Below are positions 41,216 to 48,683 of a DNA stretch of 64,000 bases, one piece after another. A program made the position numbers and the translations under genes. The stretch lies in NCBI RefSeq assembly GCF_000526795.1, contig NZ_JAGT01000001.1, positions 2,896,501 through 2,960,500 of the forward strand, given 5' to 3'. Source of the DNA: Ruminococcus flavefaciens AE3010. Lineage in GTDB: Bacteria; Bacillota; Clostridia; Oscillospirales; Ruminococcaceae. The notes under the pieces were generated by a model. It did not search any database, was not told the origin of the DNA, and worked only from the letters and a program-made list of their open reading frames with translations. Each line of letters begins with the position of its first letter. Positions within the stretch are counted from its first letter, which is position 1.

Positions 41216-42055
41216 ATGGACGCAAAGCTTAAAAAAGAATTGCAGAAAACAGCCTGCAAGGTAAGAATGGGCGTTATCGAAGGCACTTACAATGCCAAGT
41301 CCGGCCACCCCGGCGGATCCCTCTCGATAAGCGATACACTCACTTACCTCTACTTCAACAAGATGAACAACGATCCTAAGAATCCCGACGCTCCCGACAG
41401 AGACAGATTCGTTCTTTCAAAGGGACATACAGCTCCTGCTCTTTACTCGGTACTGGCTCAGAAGGGCTACTTCTCGGTAGAGGAGCTCAAGTCTCTTCGT
41501 CACATCGGCGCTCTCTTACAGGGACACCCATGTATCCATATCCCCGGCGTTGATATGTCCAGCGGTTCACTCGGACAGGGCATCTCCGCAGCATGCGGCA
41601 TGGCTCTTGCAGGAAAGCTCGACGGCAAGTCATACAAGGTATACACTGTCCTCGGCGACGGCGAGATCGAAGAGGGTCAGGTATGGGAGGCTGCTATGTT
41701 CGCAGCTCACAAGAAGCTGACAAATCTCGTTGCTATCGTAGATAACAACGGCCTCCAGATAGACGGTCCTATCAGCGAGGTATGCTCACCAGAGCCTATC
41801 ACAGACAAGTTCGCAGCATTCGGCTGGCACGTTATCACTATGGACGCTCACGACTTCGACGACATCGACAGAGCCTTCACAGAGGCTGATTCCGTAAAGG
41901 ACAAGCCTGTGGCTATTATCCAGAAGTCCACAAAGGGCAAGGGCGTTTCATTCATGGAAAATCAGGTAGGCTGGCACGGTACAGCTCCAAACAAGGAACA
42001 GTACGATCAGGCTATGTCAGAGCTCAACGCGCAGTTAAAGGAATTGGAGGACTAA
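41216..42055 (+). CDS. Transketolase, N-terminal subunit
   Basis: Thiamine diphosphate-binding half of a split transketolase (pentose phosphate pathway). The block AKSGHPGGSLSISDTL is the transketolase start. The cofactor site is GDGEIEEGQVWEAAMFAAH with NNGLQIDG. The start at ATG 41216 follows GGAGGT; a TTG at 41204 is less likely. The 279 residues match the family of separate N-terminal subunits. The partner gene starts 5 bases after the stop. Split transketolases are common in Bacillota and Archaea. Confidence 0.95.
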   Translation: MDAKLKKELQKTACKVRMGVIEGTYNAKSGHPGGSLSISDTLTYLYFNKMNNDPKNPDAPDRDRFVLSKGHTAPALYSVLAQKGYFSVEELKSLRHIGALLQGHPCIHIPGVDMSSGSLGQGISAACGMALAGKLDGKSYKVYTVLGDGEIEEGQVWEAAMFAAHKKLTNLVAIVDNNGLQIDGPISEVCSPEPITDKFAAFGWHVITMDAHDFDDIDRAFTEADSVKDKPVAIIQKSTKGKGVSFMENQVGWHGTAPNKEQYDQAMSELNAQLKELED

Positions 42056-42060
42056 TTATC

Positions 42061-43005
42061 ATGGCAGATGTAATCAAAAAGGCTACCAGAGAAAGCTACG
42101 GTGAGGCTCTCAAGGAGTATGCCGAGGAATATAAGGATTTAGTAGTTCTCGATGCAGACCTTGCTGCTGCAACAAAGACAGGCATTTTCAAGAAGGCTTA
42201 CCCCGACCGTTTCTTTGACTGCGGTATCGCTGAGGCTAACATGATGGGCGTTGCAGCCGGTCTTGCAGCATGCGGCAAGATACCTTTCGCAAGCACATTC
42301 GCAATGTTCGCAGCAGGCAGAGCTTTTGAAATAGTAAGAAACTCTATCGGCTACCCACACCTCAACGTAAAGATCGGCGCTACACACGCAGGTATCTCCG
42401 TTGGTGAGGACGGCGCTACACATCAGTGCAACGAGGATATCGCTCTTATGAGAACTATCCCCGGCATGACTATCATCAATCCCTGTGACGATGTTGAGGC
42501 AAAGGCTGCCGTAAAGGCTGCTCTCGACTTCAACGGTCCTGTTTATATGCGTTTCGGCAGACTTGCAGTACCCGTGATCAACGACGCAGCAAGCTACAAG
42601 TTCGAGCTTGGCAAGGGCGTTGTCATGAAGGACGGTAAGGACGTTACTATCGTTGCTACAGGTCTTATGGTAAACGAGGCAGTAGAGGCTGCAAAGACTC
42701 TCGAGGCTGAGGGTATCTCCGCAAGAGTGGTAAATATCCACACTATCAAGCCTCTCGATAAGGAGCTCATCTGCAAGTGTGCAAAGGAGACAGGCGTTAT
42801 CGTTACTGCTGAGGAGCACAGCATTATCGGCGGACTTGGTTCTGCTGTTGCAGAGGCTGTTACAGAGTGCTGTCCTGTTCCCGTTATCAAGATCGGCGTG
42901 AACGACGAGTTCGGTCACTCAGGTCCTGCTGTAGACCTTCTCAAGGAGTTCGGTCTCTCAGCTGAGAACATCGTTAAGACAGTAAAGAAGGCACTTAATA
43001 AGTAA
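42061..43005 (+). CDS. Transketolase, C-terminal subunit
   Basis: 314 residues, carrying the pyrimidine-binding and C-terminal domains of transketolase. FFDCGIAEANMMGVAAGLA has the conserved glutamate that activates the cofactor. Other family blocks are GATHAGISVGEDGATHQ and the C-terminal domain with TAEEHSIIGGLGSAVAE. It works as a complex with the product of the preceding gene. The TAA stop is followed at once by a TGTAGGGG palindrome. Confidence 0.95.
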   Translation: MADVIKKATRESYGEALKEYAEEYKDLVVLDADLAAATKTGIFKKAYPDRFFDCGIAEANMMGVAAGLAACGKIPFASTFAMFAAGRAFEIVRNSIGYPHLNVKIGATHAGISVGEDGATHQCNEDIALMRTIPGMTIINPCDDVEAKAAVKAALDFNGPVYMRFGRLAVPVINDAASYKFELGKGVVMKDGKDVTIVATGLMVNEAVEAAKTLEAEGISARVVNIHTIKPLDKELICKCAKETGVIVTAEEHSIIGGLGSAVAEAVTECCPVPVIKIGVNDEFGHSGPAVDLLKEFGLSAENIVKTVKKALNK

Positions 43006-43007
43006 TG

Positions 43008-43075
43008 TGTAGGGGCGGATATTATCCGCCCTTTCTAATTTGGAATTGATTTGTAGGGGCGGCGTTCCGCCGCCC
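43008..43075. repeat. Two TGTAGGGG palindromes
   Basis: Two perfect palindromes sharing the same left edge, 43008-43031 and 43052-43075, with different inner arms (GGGCGGAT... and GGGCGGCG...). Confidence 0.85.
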
Positions 43076-43305
43076 GCCAATCCCCGTAATATTTCAAATG
43101 ACACACCGTAGGGAACGGCGCCCAACAGGCGCCGCGCCCCTTTGTCACTTTGCGACATCTCCCCACACTGTGAGGAGGCACCCTTGCCGTTCCGCCAAAC
43201 ATGTTATGTAATCAATGGAACGTCGAGTGACTCCCTGCTGTGCAGGGAGATGTCCGTAGGACAGAGGGTACGTGCAGCTGTTAGCTGCGCCGTCCTCTAC
43301 ACTAC

Positions 43306-43347
43306 TCTCTACTTTCTACTCACTACTCACTAAAAACTATTCACTGA
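43306..43347. repeat. Tandem 7-bp repeat (TCACTAC type)
   Basis: Six degenerate 7-base units: TCTCTAC, TTTCTAC, TCACTAC, TCACTAA, AAACTAT and TCACTGA. Confidence 0.8.
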
Positions 43348-43367
43348 CAACTTTTTTCAAAAAATGC

Positions 43368-43396
43368 TTGACAAACGGGAAATTATCTGCTATAAT
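43368..43396 (+). promoter_or_regulatory. Strong sigma-A promoter of rplJ-rplL
   Basis: Consensus TTGACA (43368-43373) and TATAAT (43391-43396) with a 17-base spacer. This is the best promoter in the window, as expected for ribosomal protein genes. Confidence 0.95.
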
Positions 43397-43404
43397 TATA
43401 AAGC

Positions 43405-43530
43405 TGTGAAAAACAGTATCGTATTCTAAAGACAGCTGGCAGAGCGAAAGCTCAGTAAGTCCCGCCGAGGAATAGCAATTGATAGAATTATCATTGTCCA
43501 TTCTGCGCTGTCGGAATGGGCTTTTTTATT
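43405..43530 (+). promoter_or_regulatory. Ribosomal protein L10 leader with attenuator
   Basis: The leader contains the features of the Bacillota L10 leader RNA: AAAGACAGCTGGC, a hairpin AGAGCGAAAGCTC, and CCCGCCGAGG. It ends in an 8-bp hairpin (43498-43505 with 43512-43519) followed by a T-run, a transcription terminator before rplJ. Binding of the L10-L12 complex to the leader is known to repress expression; here it would favour the terminator. Confidence 0.85.
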
Positions 43531-43575
43531 GCTCTCTGAATACGATGAAAATTCATTCGGAGGTGAATACACACT

Positions 43576-44091
43576 ATGCCAAGCAATGCAGTACTCGAAG
43601 CAAAGAAGGCAAAGGTCGAGAAGCTCACCGAGATCATCAAGAACTCCGTTTCAGGCGTTCTCGTTGACTACAAGGGTATCACTGTTGAAGAGGATACCAA
43701 GCTCAGAAAGGAGCTTCGTGAGGCCGGAGTTCACTACTTTGTAGAGAAGAACACAATGCTTCTCCGCGCTTTCAAGGAATGCGGTATCGAGGGCTTTGAA
43801 GAGGCTCTCAACGGCACAACTGCTCTCGCTGTTTCCAACGACGATCAGACTGCTCCCGCAAGAATCCTCGGTAAGTTCGCAGAGAAGGCTGGCGATGAGA
43901 AGTTCAATCTCAAGGCCGGTTACGTTGAAGGCGAAGTTTACGATCAGGCAGGCGTTGTTGCTCTGTCCAAGATCCCTTCAAAGGACACTCTTCTTGCACA
44001 GCTCGTTGGCTCTCTCCAGGGCCCGCTCCAGAAGCTGGCTGCTACACTCAATGCAGTTGCAGACAAGAAGAAGGAGGAAGAAGCTGCTTAA
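43576..44091 (+). CDS. rplJ: 50S ribosomal protein L10
   Basis: Base of the ribosomal stalk, which holds L7/L12 dimers. 171 residues, with KVEKLTEIIKNSVSGVLVDY and GGVHY-like rRNA-binding blocks (KELREAGVHYFVEKNTMLL). A C-terminal helix binds L12 (SLQGPLQKLAATLNAVADK). The ribosome site GGAGGTGA is strong. It is autogenously regulated through the leader. rplL follows 99 bases later. Confidence 0.97.
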   Translation: MPSNAVLEAKKAKVEKLTEIIKNSVSGVLVDYKGITVEEDTKLRKELREAGVHYFVEKNTMLLRAFKECGIEGFEEALNGTTALAVSNDDQTAPARILGKFAEKAGDEKFNLKAGYVEGEVYDQAGVVALSKIPSKDTLLAQLVGSLQGPLQKLAATLNAVADKKKEEEAA

Positions 44092-44190
44092 TTGCCGCTT
44101 GAACCCTCATCACACATTTGCGGGGACAAGCTCCGCAGCTTAAAATCATAGTCCATAAGGGCAAATACTATTAAAAAGGAGATTATTATC

Positions 44191-44565
44191 ATGGCTTCTG
44201 AGAAGATCACAAAATTTGTTGAAGATATCAAGACTCTTTCCGTTCTTGAGCTTTCTGAGCTCGTAGACGCTATCCAGGAGGAATTCGGTGTAACAGCTGC
44301 TATCGCTGCTGCTCCTGCTGCTGGTGCTGCTGCAGGCGGCGCTGCTGCTGCTAAGACAGAGTTTGACGTAATCCTTGCTTCATTCGGTGATGCTAAGATG
44401 GGCGTTATCAAGGTTGCTAAGGAAGTTCTCGGTCTTGGCCTTAAGGAGGCTAAGGAGATAGTTGAGGCTGCTCCTAAGGCTATCAAGGAAGGCGTTTCTG
44501 AGGCTGAGGCTAACGAGCTCAAGGCTAAGTTTGAAGAGGCTGGCGCTACAATCGAGATCAAGTAA
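44191..44565 (+). CDS. rplL: 50S ribosomal protein L7/L12
   Basis: Stalk protein that recruits translation GTPases. 124 residues, with an N-terminal dimer domain ([19 protein letters not shown]), an Ala/Gly hinge (about 36-52), and a C-terminal domain ([35 protein letters not shown]). The ribosome site AAAGGAG is strong. A terminator follows. Confidence 0.98.
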   Translation: MASEKITKFVEDIKTLSVLELSELVDAIQEEFGVTAAIAAAPAAGAAAGGAAAAKTEFDVILASFGDAKMGVIKVAKEVLGLGLKEAKEIVEAAPKAIKEGVSEAEANELKAKFEEAGATIEIK

Positions 44566-44588
44566 TTTATACGGATTGTATACTATAC

Positions 44589-44621
44589 AGGGAGTTGTAC
44601 TATTTGGTACAGCTCCCTTTG
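44589..44621 (+). terminator. Terminator after rplL
   Basis: A 12-bp stem (44589-44600 with 44607-44618, one wobble) has a 6-base loop and a short T-run. Confidence 0.85.
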
Positions 44622-44682
44622 TTTATTGTGCTGTATCAGAAGTCATTCCCACTGTGTAAAGTGGGGAATCTTGCAATATCTG

Positions 44683-44711
44683 TTGACTTGGCGGAGGAAC
44701 TATGATATAAT
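44683..44711 (+). promoter_or_regulatory. Sigma-A promoter of the CAP-dockerin gene
   Basis: TTGACT (44683-44688) and TATAAT (44706-44711) have 17-base spacing. The leader of about 115 bases is unusually long; I could not match it to a known riboswitch. Confidence 0.85.
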
Positions 44712-44833
44712 AATTGTAGAGTTGGTAAAACATTATGTATAATATTTCCGACTCCGCTGTGTTGATAACGGCTTGAAAAGATAAAAACGAAGTGCATGGT
44801 TTTGGGGGAAATATGCAGAAACGGAGTGGTTTT

Positions 44834-45604
44834 ATGAAAAAGCTTTTGGCGTCTGTAATTTCATTAGCTCTGACATTATCGGCTATGATGCCGATGACGA
44901 GTTTTGCTGCCCCTGATACTGCGCTTGAGCTCGGTGACAGTATTGTAATGGCTTCATCGGTAAATGCCGACTCATATGCTGAGCAGGTAGTTAAGCTCGT
45001 AAACGAAGAAAGAACAAAAAGAGGTCTTCAGCCTGTCAAGGCACTCATATCAATGAATAAGGCTGCAAATATCCGTGCCAAGGAGATAGCTGCTTATTTC
45101 GACCATGTGCGTCCCGACGGAAGAAGTGGTTTGACCGCTATTGAGGATGCAGGTCTTAGCTGGTGGTGGATAGGCGAGAATATCGCAGCAGGACAGCCTA
45201 ATCCCCAGGAGGTTATGAAGGACTGGATGAACTCTGAAGGTCACAGAAACAATATCCTGAAAGCAAACTGCAAGTACATCGGTGTAGGTTACTACGTTGA
45301 CAACGGTTGTCCCTATTGGGTCCAGCTGTTTTTGGATTCTTCCGAAAGTTATACCGATTTTCCTGCAATTAAAGTTATCCAGAACGAGGTAAAACTGGAA
45401 AAAGGCGATATAAACGGCGATAAGGCTGTAAACTCTATCGATGCTTCCGAGGTTCTCACAGAGTACGCAAGCGTTTCCGCAGGACGCGGCTCGCGTTTTT
45501 CTGCAAGTCAGGTAACTGCCGCAGACCTGAACGGAAACAACAGGGTCGATGCAGTTGATGCATCTATGATCCTCGGTATATATGCCAAAAATGCCACTAA
45601 ATAA
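44834..45604 (+). CDS. Secreted CAP (SCP/PR1) domain protein with dockerin
   Basis: A signal peptide (about residues 1-26, ending TSFA) is followed by a CAP domain at about 50-175. It starts VKLVNEERTKRGLQPVK and includes YFDHVRPDGRSG, GENIAAG, WMNSEGHRNNIL and GVGYYVDNGCPYWVQLF, so the His and Glu positions of bacterial CAP proteins are kept. A type I dockerin at about 190-250 has loops DINGDKAVNSID and DLNGNNRVDAVD. The start at ATG 44834 has GGAG upstream. It should be attached to cell-surface scaffolds through a cohesin. The substrate is unknown. Confidence 0.9.
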   Translation: MKKLLASVISLALTLSAMMPMTSFAAPDTALELGDSIVMASSVNADSYAEQVVKLVNEERTKRGLQPVKALISMNKAANIRAKEIAAYFDHVRPDGRSGLTAIEDAGLSWWWIGENIAAGQPNPQEVMKDWMNSEGHRNNILKANCKYIGVGYYVDNGCPYWVQLFLDSSESYTDFPAIKVIQNEVKLEKGDINGDKAVNSIDASEVLTEYASVSAGRGSRFSASQVTAADLNGNNRVDAVDASMILGIYAKNATK

Positions 45605-45648
45605 AACGAAAAAGGCTGTACCGGATCGGTACAGCCCTTTTCGTTGTT
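45605..45648. terminator. Bidirectional terminator between CAP and PFL operons
   Basis: A 19-bp stem with a GAT loop (45605-45623 with 45627-45645, one wobble) and runs of A and T on its flanks. It serves the plus-strand CAP gene and the minus-strand glycyl-radical gene. Confidence 0.92.
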
Positions 45649-45700
45649 TATCAGAGACTTTTGCGAAAATTTCAATCTTTAAAAGCTGGCTCAGCTCGCG

Positions 45701-45940
45701 TCAGAGACTTGAGTGGAATGTTCTTGATATAACGTCGTCCTGCTGCTCTTTTGTCAGCTTTACGAAGTTAACTGCGTAGCCCGAAACTCTTACAGTGAGC
45801 TGGGGGTACTTCTCAGGGTGAGCCTGAGCGTCAAGGAGAGTTTCACGTGTAAAAACGTTTACGTTGAGGTGATGACCACCTTTTTCAACGTAGCCGTCAA
45901 GCAATTCAATGAGGTTATCGACCTGTTTCTGGTTATCCAT
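45701..45940 (-). CDS. grcA: Separate glycyl-radical domain of pyruvate formate-lyase (GrcA-like)
   Basis: 79 residues that align with the last part of full-length pyruvate formate-lyase, including [27 protein letters not shown] (radical glycine Gly54) and [14 protein letters not shown]. The upstream gene ending at 46256 encodes the rest of the enzyme and stops just before this region. The AAAGGAGG ribosome site is strong, so it is made as a separate polypeptide. E. coli GrcA (YfiD) is a stand-alone version used to repair oxygen-damaged enzyme. Here it is needed as the only source of the radical domain in this locus. It must be activated by a PFL-activating enzyme, which is not in the window. 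Confidence 0.93.
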   Translation of the reverse strand: MDNQKQVDNLIELLDGYVEKGGHHLNVNVFTRETLLDAQAHPEKYPQLTVRVSGYAVNFVKLTKEQQDDVISRTFHSSL

Positions 45941-45960
45941 AAAAATCCTCCTTTTATTTA

Positions 45961-46042
45961 ATTGAGAATTGAGAATGTAGAATGAATGTGTTCGCTTTCG
46001 CTCACGAATTAATAATTCTCAATTTTCAATTCTACATTCTCA
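45961..46042. repeat. Palindromic pair of 7-bp repeat arrays
   Basis: The left half has units ATTGAGA, ATTGAGA, ATGTAGA and ATGAATG. The right half has the complementary units ATTCTCA, ATTTTCA, ATTCTAC and ATTCTCA, so the whole forms a long imperfect hairpin. It lies between the small middle gene and the glycyl-radical gene of the PFL operon. Confidence 0.85.
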
Positions 46043-46047
46043 ATTAT

Positions 46048-46254
46048 TTATAGTTCGTCGTCTTTGTCAATGGCGTTCTCGGTGGGCTGACAGCATGCAC
46101 CCTTTGTGCCGCATATATCTGTACTTTTCACGGTATCCACTTTCAGCTCCGAACCGTTTCCGATTATATTCACATGACCGCTTCCCTGTGCCATGAGCTG
46201 ATCGATGAGATCGGCAAGCTCCGCAGGGGAGTTTTTTTCTTCGGGAGCTGTCAT
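46048..46254 (-). CDS. Small cysteine-containing protein in the PFL operon
   Basis: 68 residues, family not recognised. Its N-terminal part (ELADLIDQLMAQGSGHVNI) resembles the start of the glycyl-radical domain ([19 protein letters not shown]). It then diverges into a tail with three cysteines (ICGTKGACCQPTE) and an acidic end, and has no radical-glycine motif. The start is firm: GAGGAG lies in the last codons of the PFL gene, and the ATG follows its TGA by one base. Translation is therefore coupled to the large subunit. It may be a subunit or a diverged relic of the radical domain. Confidence 0.8.
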   Translation of the reverse strand: MTAPEEKNSPAELADLIDQLMAQGSGHVNIIGNGSELKVDTVKSTDICGTKGACCQPTENAIDKDDEL

Positions 46255-46255
46255 A

Positions 46256-48358
46256 TCATTCTCCTCTGAGCTTGTCAAGATCAAGATCTCCTGCGAATAC
46301 CTCCATGTCCTTGCCGAGAGCGTTAGGCACTATGGAGAAGGTATTGGAGATACCGTCCTGTGCGTGTCTGAACGGCAGCTTTGCAACGGACGAGAGCGAA
46401 GCTACAGCGCCGTGAGTGTCTCTGCCGTGCATCGGGTTAGCTCCGGGAGCAAGTGGAACTCCCTGCTTTCTGCCGTCGGGAGTGTTTCCTGTCTTTTTGC
46501 CGTATACAACGTTTGAAGTAATAGTGAGTATGGACATTGTAGGCACACTGTCACGGTAGGTGTGATGTTTTCTTACGCAGTCCATAAAGCGGCGTACTAC
46601 CTCAACTGCAAGCTGGTCAACTCTGTCGTCGTTGTTGCCGTACTTCGGGAAATCTCCCTCTATCTCATAGTCAACGACTACATTCTTTGCAACGCTTGTT
46701 ATGTTGCCTGCCTTGTCCTTTATTTCGATATCCTTGCGGACAGGCTTTACCTTAGCGTACTTGATAGCCGACAGTGAATCCGCAACAACTGAAAGTCCTG
46801 CGATACCTGTAGCAAAATAGCGCTTTACGTCCCTGTCGTGGAGAGCCATTTGCAGTCTCTCATAGCTGTACTTGTCGTGCATATAGTGGATAACGTTGAG
46901 GGTGTTTACATAAAGTCCAGCCAGCCACTCCATCATATCCATGTACTTCTCCCAAACATCGTCGAAGTCGAGATACTCGCTGTCCACAGGTCTGTACTTA
47001 GGACCTACCTGTAAGCCGAGACGCTCGTCCACACCGCCGTTTATAGCGTAAAGCAGGCACTTTGCAAGGTTTGCTCTTGCGCCGAAGAACTGCATTTCCT
47101 TGCCCACTACCATTGAGGATACACAGCAGGCAATAGCGTAGTCGTCGCCGTGGACAACTCTCATCATATCGTCGTTCTCGTACTGGATAGATGAGGTCTT
47201 GATAGACATCTTAGCGCAGTACTCCTTGAACTTTCTCGGGAGCTTTGTTGACCAGAGAATAGTCATATTGGGCTCGGGAGCTGTGCCAAGGTTCTCCAGT
47301 GTGTGGAGGTATCTGAAACTGTTCTTTGTAACGAGGTGGTGACCGTCAACGTCAACGCCGCCGATAGACTCTGTTATCCAAGTTGGGTCGCCCGAGAAGA
47401 GCTCGTTGTACTCGGGAGTACGTGCGAACTTTACGATACGGAGCTTCATGATGAAGTGGTCGATGAGCTCCTGCGCCTGTTCCTCGGTGAGTATGCCCTT
47501 ATCAAGGTCACGCTGAATGAATATATCGAGAAATGTGGAAGTTCTTCCCAGTGACATAGCCGCACCGTTCTGCTCCTTGACAGCTGCAAGATAGCCGAAG
47601 TAAAGCCACTGAACGGCTTCCTTTGCGTTAGCCGCAGGCTTTGAGATATCAAAGCCGTATATCTCGCCCAGCTCCTTGAGGTCCTGCAAAGCGCGGACCT
47701 GCTCTGCAAGCTCCTCACGGAGACGTATATTCTTTGAAGTCATTCTCACAAGTGAGGTATCTATCTGGTGCTTTTTGTCCTCGATAAGGAGATCAACACC
47801 GTAGAGTGCTACACGTCTGTAGTCGCCGATGATACGGCCTCTGCCGTAAGCGTCGGGGAGACCTGTGAGGATAGCCGAGTGACGTGCAAGTCTCATTTCG
47901 GGAGTGTATGCGTCGAATACGCCCTGATTGTGAGTTTTTCTGTACTTTGTGAAGATCTCCACTACCTCGGGATCAACTTCATAGCCGTACTCCTTGCAGG
48001 CCTGCTGAGCCATACGGATACCGCCGAAGGGCTGCAATGCACGCTTGAAGGGCTTGTCCGTCTGGAGACCAACTATCTGCTCCAGCTCCTTGTCGATGTA
48101 GCCTGCGCCGTGTGAAGTTATTGTTGATATGATCTTGGTGTCCATGTCGAGAACGCCGCCTGCTTCGCGCTCCTGTCGGGAGAGGTCCATGACCTTGTCC
48201 CAGAGCTTTTTTGTCGCTTCCGTAGGGGGTGCGAGGAAGCTTTCGTCGCCCTCATAAGGAGTGTAATTCTTCTTGATGAAATCTCTGACGTTTACTGAGG
48301 TAGTGCTCCAGCGTCCCTCGGTAAAGCCGTCCCATTCCTTTTGCCATGTATTGATCAT
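46256..48358 (-). CDS. pflB: Pyruvate formate-lyase large part, lacking the glycyl-radical domain
   Basis: Converts pyruvate and CoA to formate and acetyl-CoA in anaerobic mixed-acid fermentation. 700 residues with the ten-stranded barrel and the cysteine pair at residues 411-412 (YAIACCVSS). [30 protein letters not shown] and [19 protein letters not shown] are family blocks. Usual PFL is about 750-760 residues, ending with the RVSGYAV domain. This one continues after [11 protein letters not shown] with a novel short end ([16 protein letters not shown]) and stops. The missing domain is encoded two genes downstream. The ribosome site is AAGGAG, and a good promoter lies 30-60 bases upstream. 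Confidence 0.95.
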   Translation of the reverse strand: MINTWQKEWDGFTEGRWSTTSVNVRDFIKKNYTPYEGDESFLAPPTEATKKLWDKVMDLSRQEREAGGVLDMDTKIISTITSHGAGYIDKELEQIVGLQTDKPFKRALQPFGGIRMAQQACKEYGYEVDPEVVEIFTKYRKTHNQGVFDAYTPEMRLARHSAILTGLPDAYGRGRIIGDYRRVALYGVDLLIEDKKHQIDTSLVRMTSKNIRLREELAEQVRALQDLKELGEIYGFDISKPAANAKEAVQWLYFGYLAAVKEQNGAAMSLGRTSTFLDIFIQRDLDKGILTEEQAQELIDHFIMKLRIVKFARTPEYNELFSGDPTWITESIGGVDVDGHHLVTKNSFRYLHTLENLGTAPEPNMTILWSTKLPRKFKEYCAKMSIKTSSIQYENDDMMRVVHGDDYAIACCVSSMVVGKEMQFFGARANLAKCLLYAINGGVDERLGLQVGPKYRPVDSEYLDFDDVWEKYMDMMEWLAGLYVNTLNVIHYMHDKYSYERLQMALHDRDVKRYFATGIAGLSVVADSLSAIKYAKVKPVRKDIEIKDKAGNITSVAKNVVVDYEIEGDFPKYGNNDDRVDQLAVEVVRRFMDCVRKHHTYRDSVPTMSILTITSNVVYGKKTGNTPDGRKQGVPLAPGANPMHGRDTHGAVASLSSVAKLPFRHAQDGISNTFSIVPNALGKDMEVFAGDLDLDKLRGE

Positions 48359-48390
48359 AACACATTACTCCTTTACAATGATCTAAGATA

Positions 48391-48419
48391 ATATTACCAC
48401 ATTGTTTAAATTTTGTCAA
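48391..48419 (-). promoter_or_regulatory. Sigma-A promoter of the pfl operon
   Basis: On the minus strand, TTGACA (48414-48419) and TAATAT (48391-48396) have a 17-base spacer. The leader is about 25 bases. Confidence 0.85.
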
Positions 48420-48609
48420 TCTGCCTATTAACGTCAGGTAACTAAAAAACGCCTTTTTTCGTTTTATCAGATTACAAATTGGCAGCTGTCCCCTGAGGCA
48501 GCTTATATCTCACTTCGGAGAATTGGAGCTTTCGGCTCATGCCGAATTGACGGATATCAAAAATGTGTGAACTTGTTTGGCTTATTTGTGCAATTGACAG
48601 ATTTTGCTC

Positions 48610-48680
48610 TGTAGGGGCGCCCTTTGGGCGCCCGAGACATTTTGTCGGCTTATACGGACGCCCAAAAGGGCGCCCCTACA
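48610..48680. repeat. 71-bp element with TGTAGGGGCGCCC inverted ends
   Basis: Begins TGTAGGGGCGCCCTTTGGGC and ends with the reverse complement AAGGGCGCCCCTACA. Its inner part has another GGGCGCCC/GGACGCCC pair. It looks like a miniature inverted-repeat element, with no coding capacity. It directly follows the stop of the AI-2E family gene. Confidence 0.85.
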
Positions 48681-48683
48681 CGG

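Larger units (their letters stand above)
43006..43367. other. Repeat-rich region upstream of rplJ
   Basis: No gene. It contains TGTAGGGGCGGATATTATCCGCCC (43008-43031) and TGTAGGGGCGGCGTTCCGCCGCCC (43052-43075). A degraded part of the 235-bp element follows (about 43130-43275, with GCGACATCTCCCCAC and GGGAGATGTCCGTAGGACAG). The tandem 7-bp repeat (43306-43347) is last. Confidence 0.8.
48359..48683. other. Divergent-free gap between AI-2E permease and PFL genes
   Basis: No gene. It contains the pfl promoter (48391-48419), AT-rich text and a TGTAGGGG element (48610-48680) that touches the end of the AI-2E family gene. Confidence 0.75.

Noticed and set aside
44712..44833. c-di-GMP or other riboswitch in the CAP-dockerin leader
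   Set aside because: No match to a known consensus and no clear expression platform; kept only as an unexplained long leader.
45961..46042. CRISPR array
   Set aside because: Units are 7 bases without spacers, so this is a tandem repeat.
46256..48358. Pyruvate formate-lyase as a frameshifted or broken gene
   Set aside because: The stop is followed by another gene with its own ribosome site, the end of the large protein is a new sequence rather than shifted radical-domain sequence, and the radical domain has a strong ribosome site 300 bases away. One sequencing error cannot produce this.
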